Positions 29,336 to 38,932 of a stretch of DNA of 64,000 nt are shown here, in pieces. This DNA comes from Salinigranum rubrum (GTDB taxonomy: Archaea; Halobacteriota; Halobacteria; Halobacteriales; Haloferacaceae): assembly GCF_002906575.1 (NCBI RefSeq), contig NZ_CP026309.1, positions 1,798,001 through 1,862,000 on the forward strand. Reading direction: 5' to 3'. The translations under genes were made by a program, and so were the position numbers. Every line of letters starts with the position of its first letter. Positions within the stretch are counted from its first letter, which is position 1. The notes beneath the pieces were generated by a model that saw nothing but the letters and a program-made list of their open reading frames with translations, was not told the origin of the DNA and did no database searches.

Positions 29336-29778
29336 GGCTAGAGCGCCCTCCGATTTGGCGGTCGACGGGCGTCCCGAGCGGCCTGTTCGTGACCGGTGCG
29401 TCTACCTGTCGGGTGCGGGGGCCGCGTCATAGGTGCAATATCTTCGAGTTATGGTAAAAATCTCTCGTATGTGCCGAGGTAATCTCGGTTCCGGGACGGT
29501 CGTGTCCCGGCGACGCCGGACCGCTCAACGGTGAGACACGTCCCGCACCGAGCCTCGACCGGGGGTCGGGGGTCCCCACCCCACCTTCCCGCTCGTCCCC
29601 GCACGCCGACCGATAACGCGTCCGGCACGGCCGAACGAACTCCGCTCGGAGCGTCACTTCCGACAGCGACGCCGCCGCCGACACGCCCGCGCAGGGTCTC
29701 GAATTCTGGAAACCTTCTGGAACTATATCAGGAATCTGTTACAAAGGTTTAAATTTACCCCTCACCACAAACCTTATA
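29336..29778. other. 443-base intergenic stretch upstream of tfb
   Basis: No gene is convincing here. An 85-codon minus-strand ORF (29427-29684) has arginine-rich, atypical content. The right end is AT-rich and holds the tfb promoter (29736-29760). Confidence 0.6.
29748..29757 (+). promoter_or_regulatory. TATA box of tfb
   Basis: GGTTTAAATTTACC is centred about 27 bases before the ATG at 29779, giving a leaderless or nearly leaderless tfb mRNA. Confidence 0.6.
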
Positions 29779-30732
29779 ATGGAACGTCCGAGTCGGCAGC
29801 GTCAGCGCGAGCAGGCATCGGAAAAGGAGTCAGACGGGGAAGTCGTCTGCCCTGAGTGTGACTCGGAGAACATCATCACGGACGCCGACCAGGGCGAGTT
29901 GGTCTGTGATGACTGTGGGCTCGTTCTGGACGAGAGGCAGATCGACCGCGGGCCCGAGTGGCGGGCGTTCAATCACTCCGAACGCCAGTCGAAGTCACGC
30001 GTCGGTGCACCCATCACCGAGACGATGCACGACCGGGGACTGACCACCACCATCGACTGGAAGGACAAGGACGCGTACGGTCGGTCGCTCTCCTCCGAGA
30101 AGCGCTCGCAGATGCACCGTCTTCGAAAGTGGCAGGAACGGATTCGGACGAAGGACGCCGGCGAGCGCAACCTCCAGTTCGCGCTGAGCGAGATCGACCG
30201 GATGGCCTCCGCGTTGGGCGTTCCGCGCTCGGTACGCGAGGTCGCTTCGGTGATCTATCGACGCGCGCTCAACGAGGACCTCATTCGCGGGCGAAGTATC
30301 GAAGGCGTCGCCACCAGCGCGCTGTACGCGGCGTGCCGACAGGAGGGCATTCCACGCTCCCTCGACGAGGTCGCCGAGGTGTCGCGGGTCCCCCAGAAGG
30401 AGATCGGTCGGACCTATCGGTACATCTCGCAGGAACTCGGCCTCGAACTCAAGCCGGTCGACCCCAAGCAGTTCGTCCCGCGCTTCGCGAGCGCGCTGAA
30501 CCTGTCGGAAGAAGTGCAGGCGAAAGCCACCGAGATCATCGACGTTTCCGCGGAACAGGGCCTGCTCTCGGGGAAATCCCCCACCGGATTCGCGGCGGCG
30601 GCCATCTACGCCGCCTCGCTGCTCTGCAACGAGAAGAAGACCCAGCGGGAGGTCGCCGACGTCGCGCAGGTGACGGAGGTCACGATTCGGAACCGGTATC
30701 AAGAACAGATCGAAGCGATGGGCTTCCGCTGA
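29779..30732 (+). CDS. tfb: transcription initiation factor TFB
   Basis: This 317-residue TFIIB homologue bridges TBP-DNA and RNA polymerase. Its zinc ribbon has CPEC near 23-26 and CDDC, with B-finger/B-linker sequence [21 protein letters not shown]. Two cyclin-like core repeats follow ([17 protein letters not shown] and [16 protein letters not shown]). The C-terminal HTH ends [18 protein letters not shown]. Haloarchaea use several TFB paralogues for gene-set choice, and a second copy lies near 54-55 kb. Confidence 0.96.
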   Translation: MERPSRQRQREQASEKESDGEVVCPECDSENIITDADQGELVCDDCGLVLDERQIDRGPEWRAFNHSERQSKSRVGAPITETMHDRGLTTTIDWKDKDAYGRSLSSEKRSQMHRLRKWQERIRTKDAGERNLQFALSEIDRMASALGVPRSVREVASVIYRRALNEDLIRGRSIEGVATSALYAACRQEGIPRSLDEVAEVSRVPQKEIGRTYRYISQELGLELKPVDPKQFVPRFASALNLSEEVQAKATEIIDVSAEQGLLSGKSPTGFAAAAIYAASLLCNEKKTQREVADVAQVTEVTIRNRYQEQIEAMGFR

Positions 30733-30753
30733 ACGTCGGTCGTCCCCACCTGC

Positions 30754-32340
30754 TCACGACCGCCTGACGAACACCACGACTTCTCGGTTCCACAGCGCGA
30801 GTCGGTAGCCGCTCGCTTCGTATCCCGTGAGTTCGGAGCCGAGTCGCTCTCTCTCCTCGGGCACCGTCACGACGACCGCCGGTGGCTCCGCGGGGAGCGG
30901 CGCACCCGACGGGAGACTCGTCGACGACGCGCCCTCGCGCGCGACGTACCACGGGAGCGGGAGGCGCGTCCCCCACGACTCGGGAACGGGCGGGCCGTCG
31001 GCCTCGTTCCAGTCGCGGGTGTGAACGCGGTCACCGTAGTACAGCACCGTCTTTCCTCCCGACAGGTTCGCCGCGAACGGGTCGAGGCCGTCGGCTGGCT
31101 GGGCGTATCCCGCGAGGGCGCTCTCGGGCGTCGGCGACCCGTACACGTCGTCGGCGAAGACGGCACCGACGCCGGCGACGCCCGCGCTGGCGACGAGGAG
31201 CGCGCTGGCGACGACGGCGGCGTCCTCTCGCGCGACGGCAGCCTGCACGACGTCGACGCCGCGGGCGAGGCCGACGGCGGCGGGAACCGCCAGCGGCACG
31301 ACGACGTGGACGGCCGTCCAAGGCGCGTCGACTTCGGCGACGGCCGGAAACAGGAGCAATCCAGCCCCGGCCCACACGGCGAAGAGCGCGACGGCCGGGC
31401 GGTCCGACCCCGCGTAGCGCTCGTGGAAGAACCCGACGAGCCCACAGAGGAGCGTTACCGGTGCCGCCGCGAGGAGTGTCCGTCCGAGGGAGACGACGAA
31501 CGGGAGCAGCGCGTGGCCCACGCCGTCGGCGGAACGGGAGGCGACACGGACGGCGAAGAACCGACCGGGCGCTTCGACGAAGACGAACCCCAGTACCCCG
31601 GGGAGCGAGAGGGGGTTCCAGAGGCTCACGCTCCCCCCGCGCGGGGCGAAGAGGAAGACCACTGCGGCGACGCCGACGAGGAACAGGCGGGCGAGGAGCG
31701 TCGACCGGGCACGAAGTCGCGCCGGAGTCGAGACGAGCGCGTCGAACGAGAGTCGGCGGGCGTCGAGGACGACGCTCCCCGCGGCGACGACGCAGGCGAC
31801 GGTGGCGACGACGAATCCCGAGGCGGCGAGGGCGGCCGCCGCTGCGAGGACGGCGACGTACGCGAACCGTCGTCTCGCCGGTCCGTTCGTATCGACCACG
31901 CGGACGACGGAGACGCAGGCGACGAACGCCGCGGCCGCCAGCAGCAGGTCGCCGCGAAGGACGCGCCCGTAGTAGACGAGCGGCGGCGAGAGCGCGAGGA
32001 ACGCCGCGAGCAGCGCGGTTTCGCGGTCCGAGAGGCGCGTCCGCAGGCCGAGCGCCGAGAGGGGGAGGAGGCCGCCGACGAGCGCGACGGGGAGGCGCGC
32101 GCTCAGGTCGCTCGGGGAGAAGAGCGCGAGCGAGGCGCGGGCGAGGTGGTACGGGAGCGGCCCGCCGGCGACCGGGCGGTACTCGAACGCGCCCGTCCGG
32201 GCGAAACGGAGGGCCCAGACGCCGACGCGGGCCTCGTCCCAGTGGAACGGCCGCTCGCCGAGCGCGACGAGTCGGAGGGCGAGACCGACAAGCGAACACG
32301 CGACGACGGCGGCGACGAGGCGGGAGTCGGCGCGCGACAT
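30754..32340 (-). CDS. Agl23-like polytopic membrane protein (TIGR03663)
   Basis: This 528-residue protein has about twelve hydrophobic helices and a soluble C-terminal part of about 120 residues. The N-terminal loop FHWDEARVGVWALRFARTG carries the DE motif of GT-C fold glycosyltransferases of family 39/83 type. Length and sequence match the TIGR03663 group, which NCBI names flippase activity-associated protein Agl23, involved in N-glycosylation by genomic association. No other agl gene is adjacent, so the substrate is open. Confidence 0.8.
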   Translation of the reverse strand: MSRADSRLVAAVVACSLVGLALRLVALGERPFHWDEARVGVWALRFARTGAFEYRPVAGGPLPYHLARASLALFSPSDLSARLPVALVGGLLPLSALGLRTRLSDRETALLAAFLALSPPLVYYGRVLRGDLLLAAAAFVACVSVVRVVDTNGPARRRFAYVAVLAAAAALAASGFVVATVACVVAAGSVVLDARRLSFDALVSTPARLRARSTLLARLFLVGVAAVVFLFAPRGGSVSLWNPLSLPGVLGFVFVEAPGRFFAVRVASRSADGVGHALLPFVVSLGRTLLAAAPVTLLCGLVGFFHERYAGSDRPAVALFAVWAGAGLLLFPAVAEVDAPWTAVHVVVPLAVPAAVGLARGVDVVQAAVAREDAAVVASALLVASAGVAGVGAVFADDVYGSPTPESALAGYAQPADGLDPFAANLSGGKTVLYYGDRVHTRDWNEADGPPVPESWGTRLPLPWYVAREGASSTSLPSGAPLPAEPPAVVVTVPEERERLGSELTGYEASGYRLALWNREVVVFVRRS

Positions 32341-32456
32341 GGCTCTCGGTGCCGACGCGGGTGGCAGAAACGTTTCGATTCCGGCCGCGTCGCGGTCGTT
32401 CCCACCTGCCGGGAGCGGGCACCACAGATAAGTCCGGACGGGTTGATACGTCGCGT

Positions 32457-32936
32457 ATGTACGACGCCATCCTCGTTCCGACCGACGGCAGCGATGCGGG
32501 CGACCGGGCAGTCGAACACGCCATCGAACTCGCGACGGCGTTCGACGCGACCGTCCACGCGCTGTACGTCATCGACGCCGCGCTGTACTCCTCGCTCGAG
32601 GCTGGCGTCGACGCGGTCATCACGGCGCTGGAGTCGGAGGGCCAGGCGGCGGTCGACGACGTCGCCGACCGGTGCGCGGGCGCGGGAATCGACGTACAGA
32701 CGGCAGTCGTCGTCGGGACCGTCCACCGCAGCATCCGCAGCTACGTCGACGAGAACGACATCGACCTCGTGGTGATGGGCACCCACGGGAGACAGGGCAT
32801 CGAGCGCTTCCTCCTCGGCAGCGTGACGGAGCGGACCGTCCGCACCTCGCAGGTCCCCGTGCTCACGGTTCGCGCGGCCGACGACGAAAGAGAGGACGCG
32901 GACGATGGTGAAGAGGAGGCCGACGCGAGTGTATAA
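32457..32936 (+). CDS. universal stress protein, UspA family
   Basis: This is a 159-residue UspA domain protein. The start MYDAILVPTDGSDAG and the ATP-binding G-loop VVMGTHGRQGIERFLLGSVTE (G-2x-G-9x-G-S) are typical, so nucleotide binding is expected. The last 18 residues are an acidic tail. The ferredoxin gene starts 33 bases downstream on the same strand. Confidence 0.92.
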   Translation: MYDAILVPTDGSDAGDRAVEHAIELATAFDATVHALYVIDAALYSSLEAGVDAVITALESEGQAAVDDVADRCAGAGIDVQTAVVVGTVHRSIRSYVDENDIDLVVMGTHGRQGIERFLLGSVTERTVRTSQVPVLTVRAADDEREDADDGEEEADASV

Positions 32937-32969
32937 AGAGTTTTGCGCCGGTCACGCGAAGCCGGCGGT

Positions 32970-33299
32970 ATGACCGAGTACACCGTCGAGTTCGTCGGGA
33001 CCGGTGAGACCATCACCGTCTCCGACAAACAGACCATCCTCCGCGCCTGCATCGACGCCGGCATCGCACAGGAGTACTCCTGCCGGGTCGGCATGTGTCT
33101 CGCCTGTTCGGCCGAGGTTCTCGAGGGCGAGGTGACACAGCCCGCGGCGCACGCGCTCACCGACGAGGAGCGCGAGTCGTACGCGCTCACCTGCATGGCC
33201 CGTCCCCAGTCGGATCTCAAACTCGACCGCGGCTCGTACCCGCCGAGCATCGAAATCGACGGGACGGCGGCCGACACTGACGCCGTCGCCGACGACTGA
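32970..33299 (+). CDS. 2Fe-2S plant-type ferredoxin
   Basis: This 109-residue electron carrier has cluster ligands CRVGMCLAC (C-x4-C-x2-C) and a fourth Cys in LTCMARPQ. The fold starts with YTVEFVGTGETITVSDKQTIL. It lacks the extended acidic N-terminal domain of the classic haloarchaeal ferredoxin, so it is a shorter paralogue. The partner enzyme is unknown. Confidence 0.92.
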   Translation: MTEYTVEFVGTGETITVSDKQTILRACIDAGIAQEYSCRVGMCLACSAEVLEGEVTQPAAHALTDEERESYALTCMARPQSDLKLDRGSYPPSIEIDGTAADTDAVADD

Positions 33300-33356
33300 G
33301 CCTCGACGGGGCTTCCCGCCGGACGTTTCCTCGCGCGGGAGCTATCGCACCGACGT

Positions 33357-34532
33357 TCAGTCCGCGTCGACCGTCGCCGCACAGTTGTTGGGACCCAGTT
33401 CCAGTTCGAACGACTCCTCGTCGCCCACCGCGTCGAGGCCGAGGTTGACGGCGATTATCTCCTCGTAGTTGGCGGGACGCGGCGGCATCTCGTCGAGGAC
33501 GTACTCGACGAACGTCTCGCGGTCGAGAGAGAGCGCTCCCAATCGCTCGCGGAGGTCGCCCATCCGCGCCGCGTACGCGCCGGAGTCGTCCGGTCGCGCG
33601 GTCGAGAAGTGCGCGGGAGCGACGAGCGTGCCGTCGTCGACCGACGAGAGGGTGTCGAAGAGTCGCCGTGCCGCCTCGGGCGCGCCCTCGTCGCCGTGTT
33701 CGAGGTCCGGGCGGGCGACGCTCTCCAGGAAGACGGTGTCCCCGCCCATCAGCATCTCGTCGAGCCGGAGGCCGAGTTGTTCGGTCGTGTGGCCGGGGAG
33801 CGCGACGGCGTCGAGGGTCGCCTCGCCCACGGAGAGGGTGTCGCCGGCGCGCAGGAGCGACGCGTCGAAGTCGAGACCGCGCTCCGTCGCGCCCGCCGGG
33901 AGCAGCACCTCGGCTCCGACCCGGTCGCGGAGGGTACGAACGCCGCTGACGTGGTCGGCGTGGACGTGCGTGTCGACGGCGGCGACCAGTTCGGCGCCGA
34001 GTTCGCGGGCGTCCTCGACGTAGCGGTCGGCGAACGCCCGGAGCGGGTCGACGACGAGCGCCTCCTCCCCCGAGACCACCAGATAGGCCAGACAACCGGA
34101 GGAGGGGCGCTGGTACTGTCGGACCGTCACGCCGTCGACGGGTTCGAGGTCGACGGCGTGGTAGACGCGGGCCCACCCGCGCATCCCCTCCGCGAGGTTC
34201 GCGGCCTCGACCCCCGCCGCGACGAGTTGTTCGGCGACGAACGCGCTGGCCTCGCCGCGGCCGCAGATGACGAGCACCGGTTCGTCGAGCGCGTCGCGGA
34301 CCTCCTCGGCGAGTTCGGCGACCGAGTCGTTCACGCTCGCCTCGACGAACCGATAGTACGGAACGTGAAACGTGGTGATCGTCTCGCCCGACAGCGGCCA
34401 CTCGTCGGCCTCGGCGCGGTTCCGCACGTCGAGGACGGAGACGGCGTCGCCCGCGCGGAGGCGGGCGGCCAGTTCGGCGGGTGAGACCGCCTCGACGTCG
34501 GCGTCGTCCGACGCCTGTGGGTACTCGCTCAT
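33357..34532 (-). CDS. rhodanese-metallo-beta-lactamase fusion protein
   Basis: This 391-residue two-domain protein is read from ATG 34532. Residues about 14-120 form a rhodanese domain with active-site Cys in VLVICGRGEASAF. Residues about 130-330 form an MBL-fold hydrolase: DTHVHADHVSG metal ligands, ALPGHTTEQLGL and MGGDTVF. This combination fits persulfide dioxygenase/sulfur-transfer enzymes, but here the rhodanese domain precedes the MBL domain. It is probably cytoplasmic and acts on sulfane sulfur. An ORF extending to 35132 is not the true start. Confidence 0.87.
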   Translation of the reverse strand: MSEYPQASDDADVEAVSPAELAARLRAGDAVSVLDVRNRAEADEWPLSGETITTFHVPYYRFVEASVNDSVAELAEEVRDALDEPVLVICGRGEASAFVAEQLVAAGVEAANLAEGMRGWARVYHAVDLEPVDGVTVRQYQRPSSGCLAYLVVSGEEALVVDPLRAFADRYVEDARELGAELVAAVDTHVHADHVSGVRTLRDRVGAEVLLPAGATERGLDFDASLLRAGDTLSVGEATLDAVALPGHTTEQLGLRLDEMLMGGDTVFLESVARPDLEHGDEGAPEAARRLFDTLSSVDDGTLVAPAHFSTARPDDSGAYAARMGDLRERLGALSLDRETFVEYVLDEMPPRPANYEEIIAVNLGLDAVGDEESFELELGPNNCAATVDAD

Positions 34533-34662
34533 ACCTCCGAGTAGGTGGGCGAGCGACAAAAGAGGGCGGACGGGAAGGTGTGGGACGAGGAGACGGCGGG
34601 ACGAGGACGGAGTCGGCCTTCGGGCCGAAAACGTTGAACCGGGTAGCCGCCCATACACCGGT

Positions 34663-35295
34663 ATGGACGGCGACACGTTCCGCGAGTCGGTGGCAGAATC
34701 GAAGCGGACGGAACTCGACCGACTCGGCTCTTCGAAGTTGCTCATCGCGCTGACGGGCGCACGGATCGAGCGGTCCCGCGTCCTCGAAGTCGCCGCGCAC
34801 TCCGAACACGCCGCGCGGGAGACGTTCCGAGCCTGGGCGGCCGACGAGTCCAACCCGGCCGCACGGGAGGCGTTCGAGGCCGTCGCCGAGCAGGAGGACA
34901 CCCACCTCGACCGCGTGCTCGCCGCCCTCGACGAGGCGGTCGACCTCGCCGACGGCGGTCCGATGCACGCGTATCTCCGCGGCCGCGAGGACACCGTCGA
35001 GCGGGTCGCGAGCGGGATGGTCGGCCGGCCGCTGGTCAGCGTCCGCGCGCACAACCAGATCATCGGCTTCTTCGTCAACGAGGCCGAGGAGGCGGGCGCC
35101 GACCTCTTCCGCGACCTGAAAGCCGAGACCACCGCGGTGATCGACGACGGGGTCGCTCTCCTCGACGAACTGTGCGAGGACGAAGACGACTGGGAGCGCG
35201 CCGAGATGGTCGCCGAGTACGTGATACAGGTGGCGTACGACGACTACGCCGACTCCCTGACGGAGATGGGGCTGGGCGTCAAGGACATCTGCTGA
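34663..35295 (+). CDS. rubrerythrin/ferritin-like protein
   Basis: This 210-residue four-helix protein carries EHAARETF and EQEDTHLDR, the E-x-x-H pairs of ferritin-like di-iron proteins, in its N-terminal half. Haloarchaeal relatives are annotated as rubrerythrin family, sometimes as transcription antitermination protein. It lacks a rubredoxin domain. A role in oxidative stress or iron handling is likely but unproven. It is divergent from the rhodanese-MBL gene. Confidence 0.78.
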   Translation: MDGDTFRESVAESKRTELDRLGSSKLLIALTGARIERSRVLEVAAHSEHAARETFRAWAADESNPAAREAFEAVAEQEDTHLDRVLAALDEAVDLADGGPMHAYLRGREDTVERVASGMVGRPLVSVRAHNQIIGFFVNEAEEAGADLFRDLKAETTAVIDDGVALLDELCEDEDDWERAEMVAEYVIQVAYDDYADSLTEMGLGVKDIC

Positions 35296-35357
35296 GCCGT
35301 TGTCCGGTCGAACCACGAGCCTCTGCCCGATTCTCAAACGTAAAGTCTGGGGAGACA

Positions 35358-35369
35358 TAATTAAATACG
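35358..35369 (+). promoter_or_regulatory. TATA box of 7TM kinase gene
   Basis: ATAATTAAATAC is centred about 28 bases before ATG 35392, indicating a leaderless transcript. Confidence 0.55.
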
Positions 35370-35391
35370 ACTCTCGCTTTCGCCGAACATA

Positions 35392-37074
35392 ATGGAACTC
35401 TTCGGCGTTTCGGTGCTGTTCTTGGGGTACGTCCTCGCGTACGCGACGGCGACGCTCGTCTGCGGGGCGGCGCTGGTGCGGGCGCGGCAGGTCGAAGACG
35501 CCGAGACGCGTCGCGGACTCGTCGCGCTCTTCGTCGGCAGCGGCGGTTGGGCCGCCTGGGAACTGGGCTTCCTCGTCGCGCCGACGCCCGGTCTCAAGTA
35601 CGCCAGCTACCTCGCCAGTCTCGTCGTCGGCCTCACTACCGTCGGCGCGTGGCTCTACTTCTGCTCCGCGTACACCGGACGGTCGTTCCACACGAACCCG
35701 ACCTACCGACGTGTCGCCGTCGCCGTCTACCTCGCTATCGTCGCGGTGAAGGTGACGAACCCGATTCACGGTCTGTACTTCACGACGGCGTTCGTGACCC
35801 GGCCGTTCCCGCACCTGACGGTCATGCACGGGACGTTCCACTGGGTCATCACGGGGCTCTCGTACGCGCTCGTCTCCGTCGGCTTCTTCATGCTCTACGA
35901 ACTGTTCCTCGAAGCCGACTACGACACGCGGTCGCTGGGCGTCGTCGCGGGGCTCACGGGCCTCCCGGTGCTGTTCGATATTCTGGGATTCACGACCCCG
36001 GCCCTCCTCGACATGAACTACGAACCGCTCGGCGTGGCCGTCTTCGCCGTCGGCGTGCTCTACGTCTTCGAAGAGCAGTTCCTGGCCGTCCAGCTTACCG
36101 ACGGCGTCGACGACCCGGTCGTCTACCTCGACAGCGAGGGCCGAATCCGCCAGTTCAACGAGCGGGCACGCGCACTGTTCCCCGCCCTCTCGGGGTCGGT
36201 CGGCACGGCGCTCTCGACGACCCTCCCGGACGTCGCCGGGCGGCTCGACTCGGAGGAGAACGTGCTCGACGTGACGCACGGGGGCGAGCAACGACACTAC
36301 CTCGTGAGCGACACCTCGTTCACGCTGGGACAGACCGACATCGGCCGCATCGTCGTGTTCACCGACGTGACCCGGACGGAGCGCCAGCGGCGCGAACTCG
36401 ACCGGCAGAACGAACAGCTAGAGGGGTTCGCCGCGGCCATCAGACACGAACTGCTCAACACGCTCCAGATCGTCAGCGGGCGCGTGACCATCGCCGGCGA
36501 GGCGCTCCAAGACGGCGACGTGCGGACCGCCCGCGAGTCGCTCCGGACGGCCTCGAAGACGGCCGACCGCATGTCGGGCATCGTCGACGACCTCGCGAGA
36601 CTCGCCAGACAGGGACAGACGCTCGACAGCACGGACTGCGTCGACGTGAGTACCGTCGCACAGGGGGCGTGGGACGGGGTCGAGACCGACGGCCTCTCGC
36701 TGACGCTCCGTACCGAGGGGAGCATCGACGCCGACGCCGGTCGGACCCACGGCCTCTTCGAGAGCGCGTTCGCGTTCGCTCGGCACAACGGCGCGACCGT
36801 CGTCGACGTCACCCTCCGCGAGGACGGCTTCACTATCACCGACGACGGCAAGCCCATCGGGGACGCGGACCCCGAGGACTTCTTCGCCTACGGCGTCTCC
36901 GTCCCGGACGCCGCCTCCGGGATGTTGCTCCCGAACCTCCGGACGCTCGCGCGCACCCACGGCTGGGAGGCGACCATCGACACCGCCTACACCGAGGGCA
37001 TCCGCATCGTCGTCTCGGGCGTCGACGTCCGACTGTCGGCGGACGGATCGGACGCCGAACGACAGGTCGCCTGA
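35392..37074 (+). CDS. 7TM sensor histidine kinase with degenerate ATPase domain
   Basis: This 560-residue protein has seven hydrophobic helices in the first 225 residues (histidine-kinase 7TM sensor), a short PAS-like domain (DDPVVYLDSEGRIRQFNERA) and a dimerisation helix with His in AAIRHELLNTLQI. The ATPase half is abnormal. The N-box position reads LFESAFAFARHNG without the usual Asn, the D-box is ITDDGKPIGD rather than DNGPGIP, and no clear G-rich G2 motif precedes the end. It probably does not autophosphorylate in the normal way and may be a pseudokinase partner of another sensor. Confidence 0.85.
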   Translation: MELFGVSVLFLGYVLAYATATLVCGAALVRARQVEDAETRRGLVALFVGSGGWAAWELGFLVAPTPGLKYASYLASLVVGLTTVGAWLYFCSAYTGRSFHTNPTYRRVAVAVYLAIVAVKVTNPIHGLYFTTAFVTRPFPHLTVMHGTFHWVITGLSYALVSVGFFMLYELFLEADYDTRSLGVVAGLTGLPVLFDILGFTTPALLDMNYEPLGVAVFAVGVLYVFEEQFLAVQLTDGVDDPVVYLDSEGRIRQFNERARALFPALSGSVGTALSTTLPDVAGRLDSEENVLDVTHGGEQRHYLVSDTSFTLGQTDIGRIVVFTDVTRTERQRRELDRQNEQLEGFAAAIRHELLNTLQIVSGRVTIAGEALQDGDVRTARESLRTASKTADRMSGIVDDLARLARQGQTLDSTDCVDVSTVAQGAWDGVETDGLSLTLRTEGSIDADAGRTHGLFESAFAFARHNGATVVDVTLREDGFTITDDGKPIGDADPEDFFAYGVSVPDAASGMLLPNLRTLARTHGWEATIDTAYTEGIRIVVSGVDVRLSADGSDAERQVA

Positions 37075-37154
37075 CTCTCTCTCTCTCTTTCTCTTTCGTC
37101 CTGCCCGCTCACCCGTTCCCGAACCGATTTCTCCACGCGCCGCCTCGACTACCC

Positions 37155-37688
37155 ATGGGACACGTCGAAGCGCTCTTCACCGCACCGGCGGACGGCGAGC
37201 CGATGCAGTCACACGAGGCCGTCGACGTCGTCGACGGCGGAATCGACGGTGACCGCTACCTCCTCGGGACCGGTCACTACGCCCCGTTCGACGTCTGTGA
37301 GGTGACGTTCGTCTCGGGGGAGGCGCTCGACGAGATTCGAGAGACGCTCGACATCGACCTCACCGACGGCCGACACCGGCGGAACGTCGTCACGCGCGGC
37401 GTCGACGTCCACGACCTCCTCGAAACGACGTTCCGCGTCGGCAACGCGGTCTTTCGCGGCACTCGTCCGCGGCCGCCGTGTGCGCACGTCGAACGCGTCG
37501 CCGGCGAAGCGGGGGTCGCTCGCGCGCTGAAGGAGGGTCGCGGCGGCGTCTGCGCGGACGTCGTCGAACCGGGGACGGTCCGGGTGGGCGACGACATCAC
37601 CGTCGTGGAGGCGTCGCCGCGTGACGTCGGCCGCGACATCGCCGCACGGCTTCGTGGCGGCCGGTCGGGGGAACGAGAGCGGGAGTGA
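37155..37688 (+). CDS. MOSC-domain protein
   Basis: This 177-residue protein is a single MOSC (molybdenum cofactor sulfurase C-terminal) domain. GGIDGDRYLLGTGHY and the conserved Cys in RPRPPCAHVERVAG are the landmarks; family members bind a sulfur or Moco group at this Cys. It has no N-terminal NifS-like domain. A molybdopterin oxidoreductase is encoded 11 kb away, too far to infer partnership. Confidence 0.88.
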   Translation: MGHVEALFTAPADGEPMQSHEAVDVVDGGIDGDRYLLGTGHYAPFDVCEVTFVSGEALDEIRETLDIDLTDGRHRRNVVTRGVDVHDLLETTFRVGNAVFRGTRPRPPCAHVERVAGEAGVARALKEGRGGVCADVVEPGTVRVGDDITVVEASPRDVGRDIAARLRGGRSGERERE

Positions 37689-37757
37689 ACACCGCGCTGT
37701 GACTCGCCGGACGCAATCGCGCTATACGGTTATTCCGGCCGAGACCGAATCACGACC

Positions 37758-38932
37758 ATGTCACCTGTTCCCACCCGACGGAGGTTCCTCGCGGCGTCGG
37801 GTATCGGAGTCGCAGGGATAGCCGGTCTCACGGGGTGTCTCGGCAGCGGGTCGTCCGACGGTTCCGCCGGCGGTTCGTCGACCGATGCGGCCGGGAACAC
37901 CACCGAGACGGAGACGGACACCGAGACAGGTACCGAGACACGGACGAAGGCGGCCGCCGAAACGTACTCCGAGGACACGAGCGTGTTGTCGACGCGCGAG
38001 ACTCCCCTCCCGGTCGAGTGGCCCTACTCACAGCTTCGCGACCGGACGCGGAGCGGCGGGCCGCCGAAGGACGGTATTCCATCGGTAGACGAGCCCTCCT
38101 TCTGGTCGGTCGCCGAAGCCGACGAGTTCCTCGCGCCGGGCGATGTCGTCTTCGGCGTCGCCGGCGAAGAAGAGGTGAAGGCGTACCCCCAGCGGATTCT
38201 CGTCTGGCACGAGATCACGAACGACAGTATCGACGGCGAACCGGTGTCGGTCACGTACTGTCCGTTGACCGGGACCGCGATGGGATTCTTCCGCGGGGAG
38301 ACCACCTTCGGCGTCTCGGGAAAGCTCGTCAACTCGAACCTCGTGATGTACGACCGCGAGACCGACTCGCGGTGGCCTCAAGTCCTCGGAACGGCGATGT
38401 CGGGCCCCTTCGAGGGACAGTCGCTCACCGAGTTCCCCGTCACGTGGACCTCGTGGGGAGAGTGGAAGGAGACACACCCCGACACCGTCGTGCTCTCGGA
38501 GGAGACGGGCTACGTCCGCAACTACGAGCGCGACCCCTACGGCCAGTACAACCCGCCGCGGGGTACTACAGCAACGCGAACACGCTCTTCGCGCCGCTCT
38601 CGCGCGACTCGCGCTACACGGAGAAGGAGGTGTTCGTCGGGGCGCGTCCTCCCGAAGGCGCTATCGCGTTCCGCAAGGAGTCGCTCCGGCGGGACGGTCT
38701 TCTCACCCAGGAGGTCGGCGGGGCGACGTTCCACGCGGCGTACGATCCGACACTCGACACGGCGCACGTCTACCGCGGCGACGGCAGCGACCTCTCGTAC
38801 CGGGAGGGTCAGGTGACCGTCGACGGTGAGGCCGTCGCGCCCGACGCCGTCCCGCTCGACCGGGTGCTCGACCTCGACGCGATGTGGTTCGCGTGGGCCG
38901 GGTTCTACCCCGGGACGGTGGTGGTCGCCTGA
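37758..38932 (+). CDS. Tat lipoprotein with DUF3179 domain (apparent frameshift)
   Basis: This exported protein is about 391 residues after repair. TRRRFLAASG is the Tat motif and LTGC the lipobox, then comes an acidic Thr/Glu-rich linker. DUF3179 landmarks are SVTYCPLTGTAMGF, VSGKLVNSNLVMYDRET, WPQVLGTAM and, after the break, YYSNANTLFAPL and AWAGFYPGT. The frame breaks at the four-G run 38560-38563: five G give NPPRGYYSNA. Stop TGA overlaps the next ATG by one base, so it forms an operon with the membrane protein downstream. Function of DUF3179 is unknown. Confidence 0.87.
38560..38563. other. probable 1-base deletion in G run
   Basis: Four G where five keep the DUF3179 frame. Confidence 0.78.

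Noticed and set aside
29427-29684. 85-codon minus-strand ORF upstream of tfb
   Set aside because: Basic, unlike the acidic proteome, with no recognisable domain; it probably reflects GC-rich non-coding DNA.
30882-32456. Long plus-strand ORF running into the UspA gene
   Set aside because: Antisense to the Agl23-like membrane protein, extremely Arg-rich. Only the part from ATG 32457 is a real gene.
33217-36297. 1026-codon minus-strand ORF
   Set aside because: It runs antisense to, or out of frame with, the ferredoxin, rhodanese-MBL, ferritin-like and 7TM kinase genes, all with clear motifs. Its own sequence is Arg-rich and has no domain.
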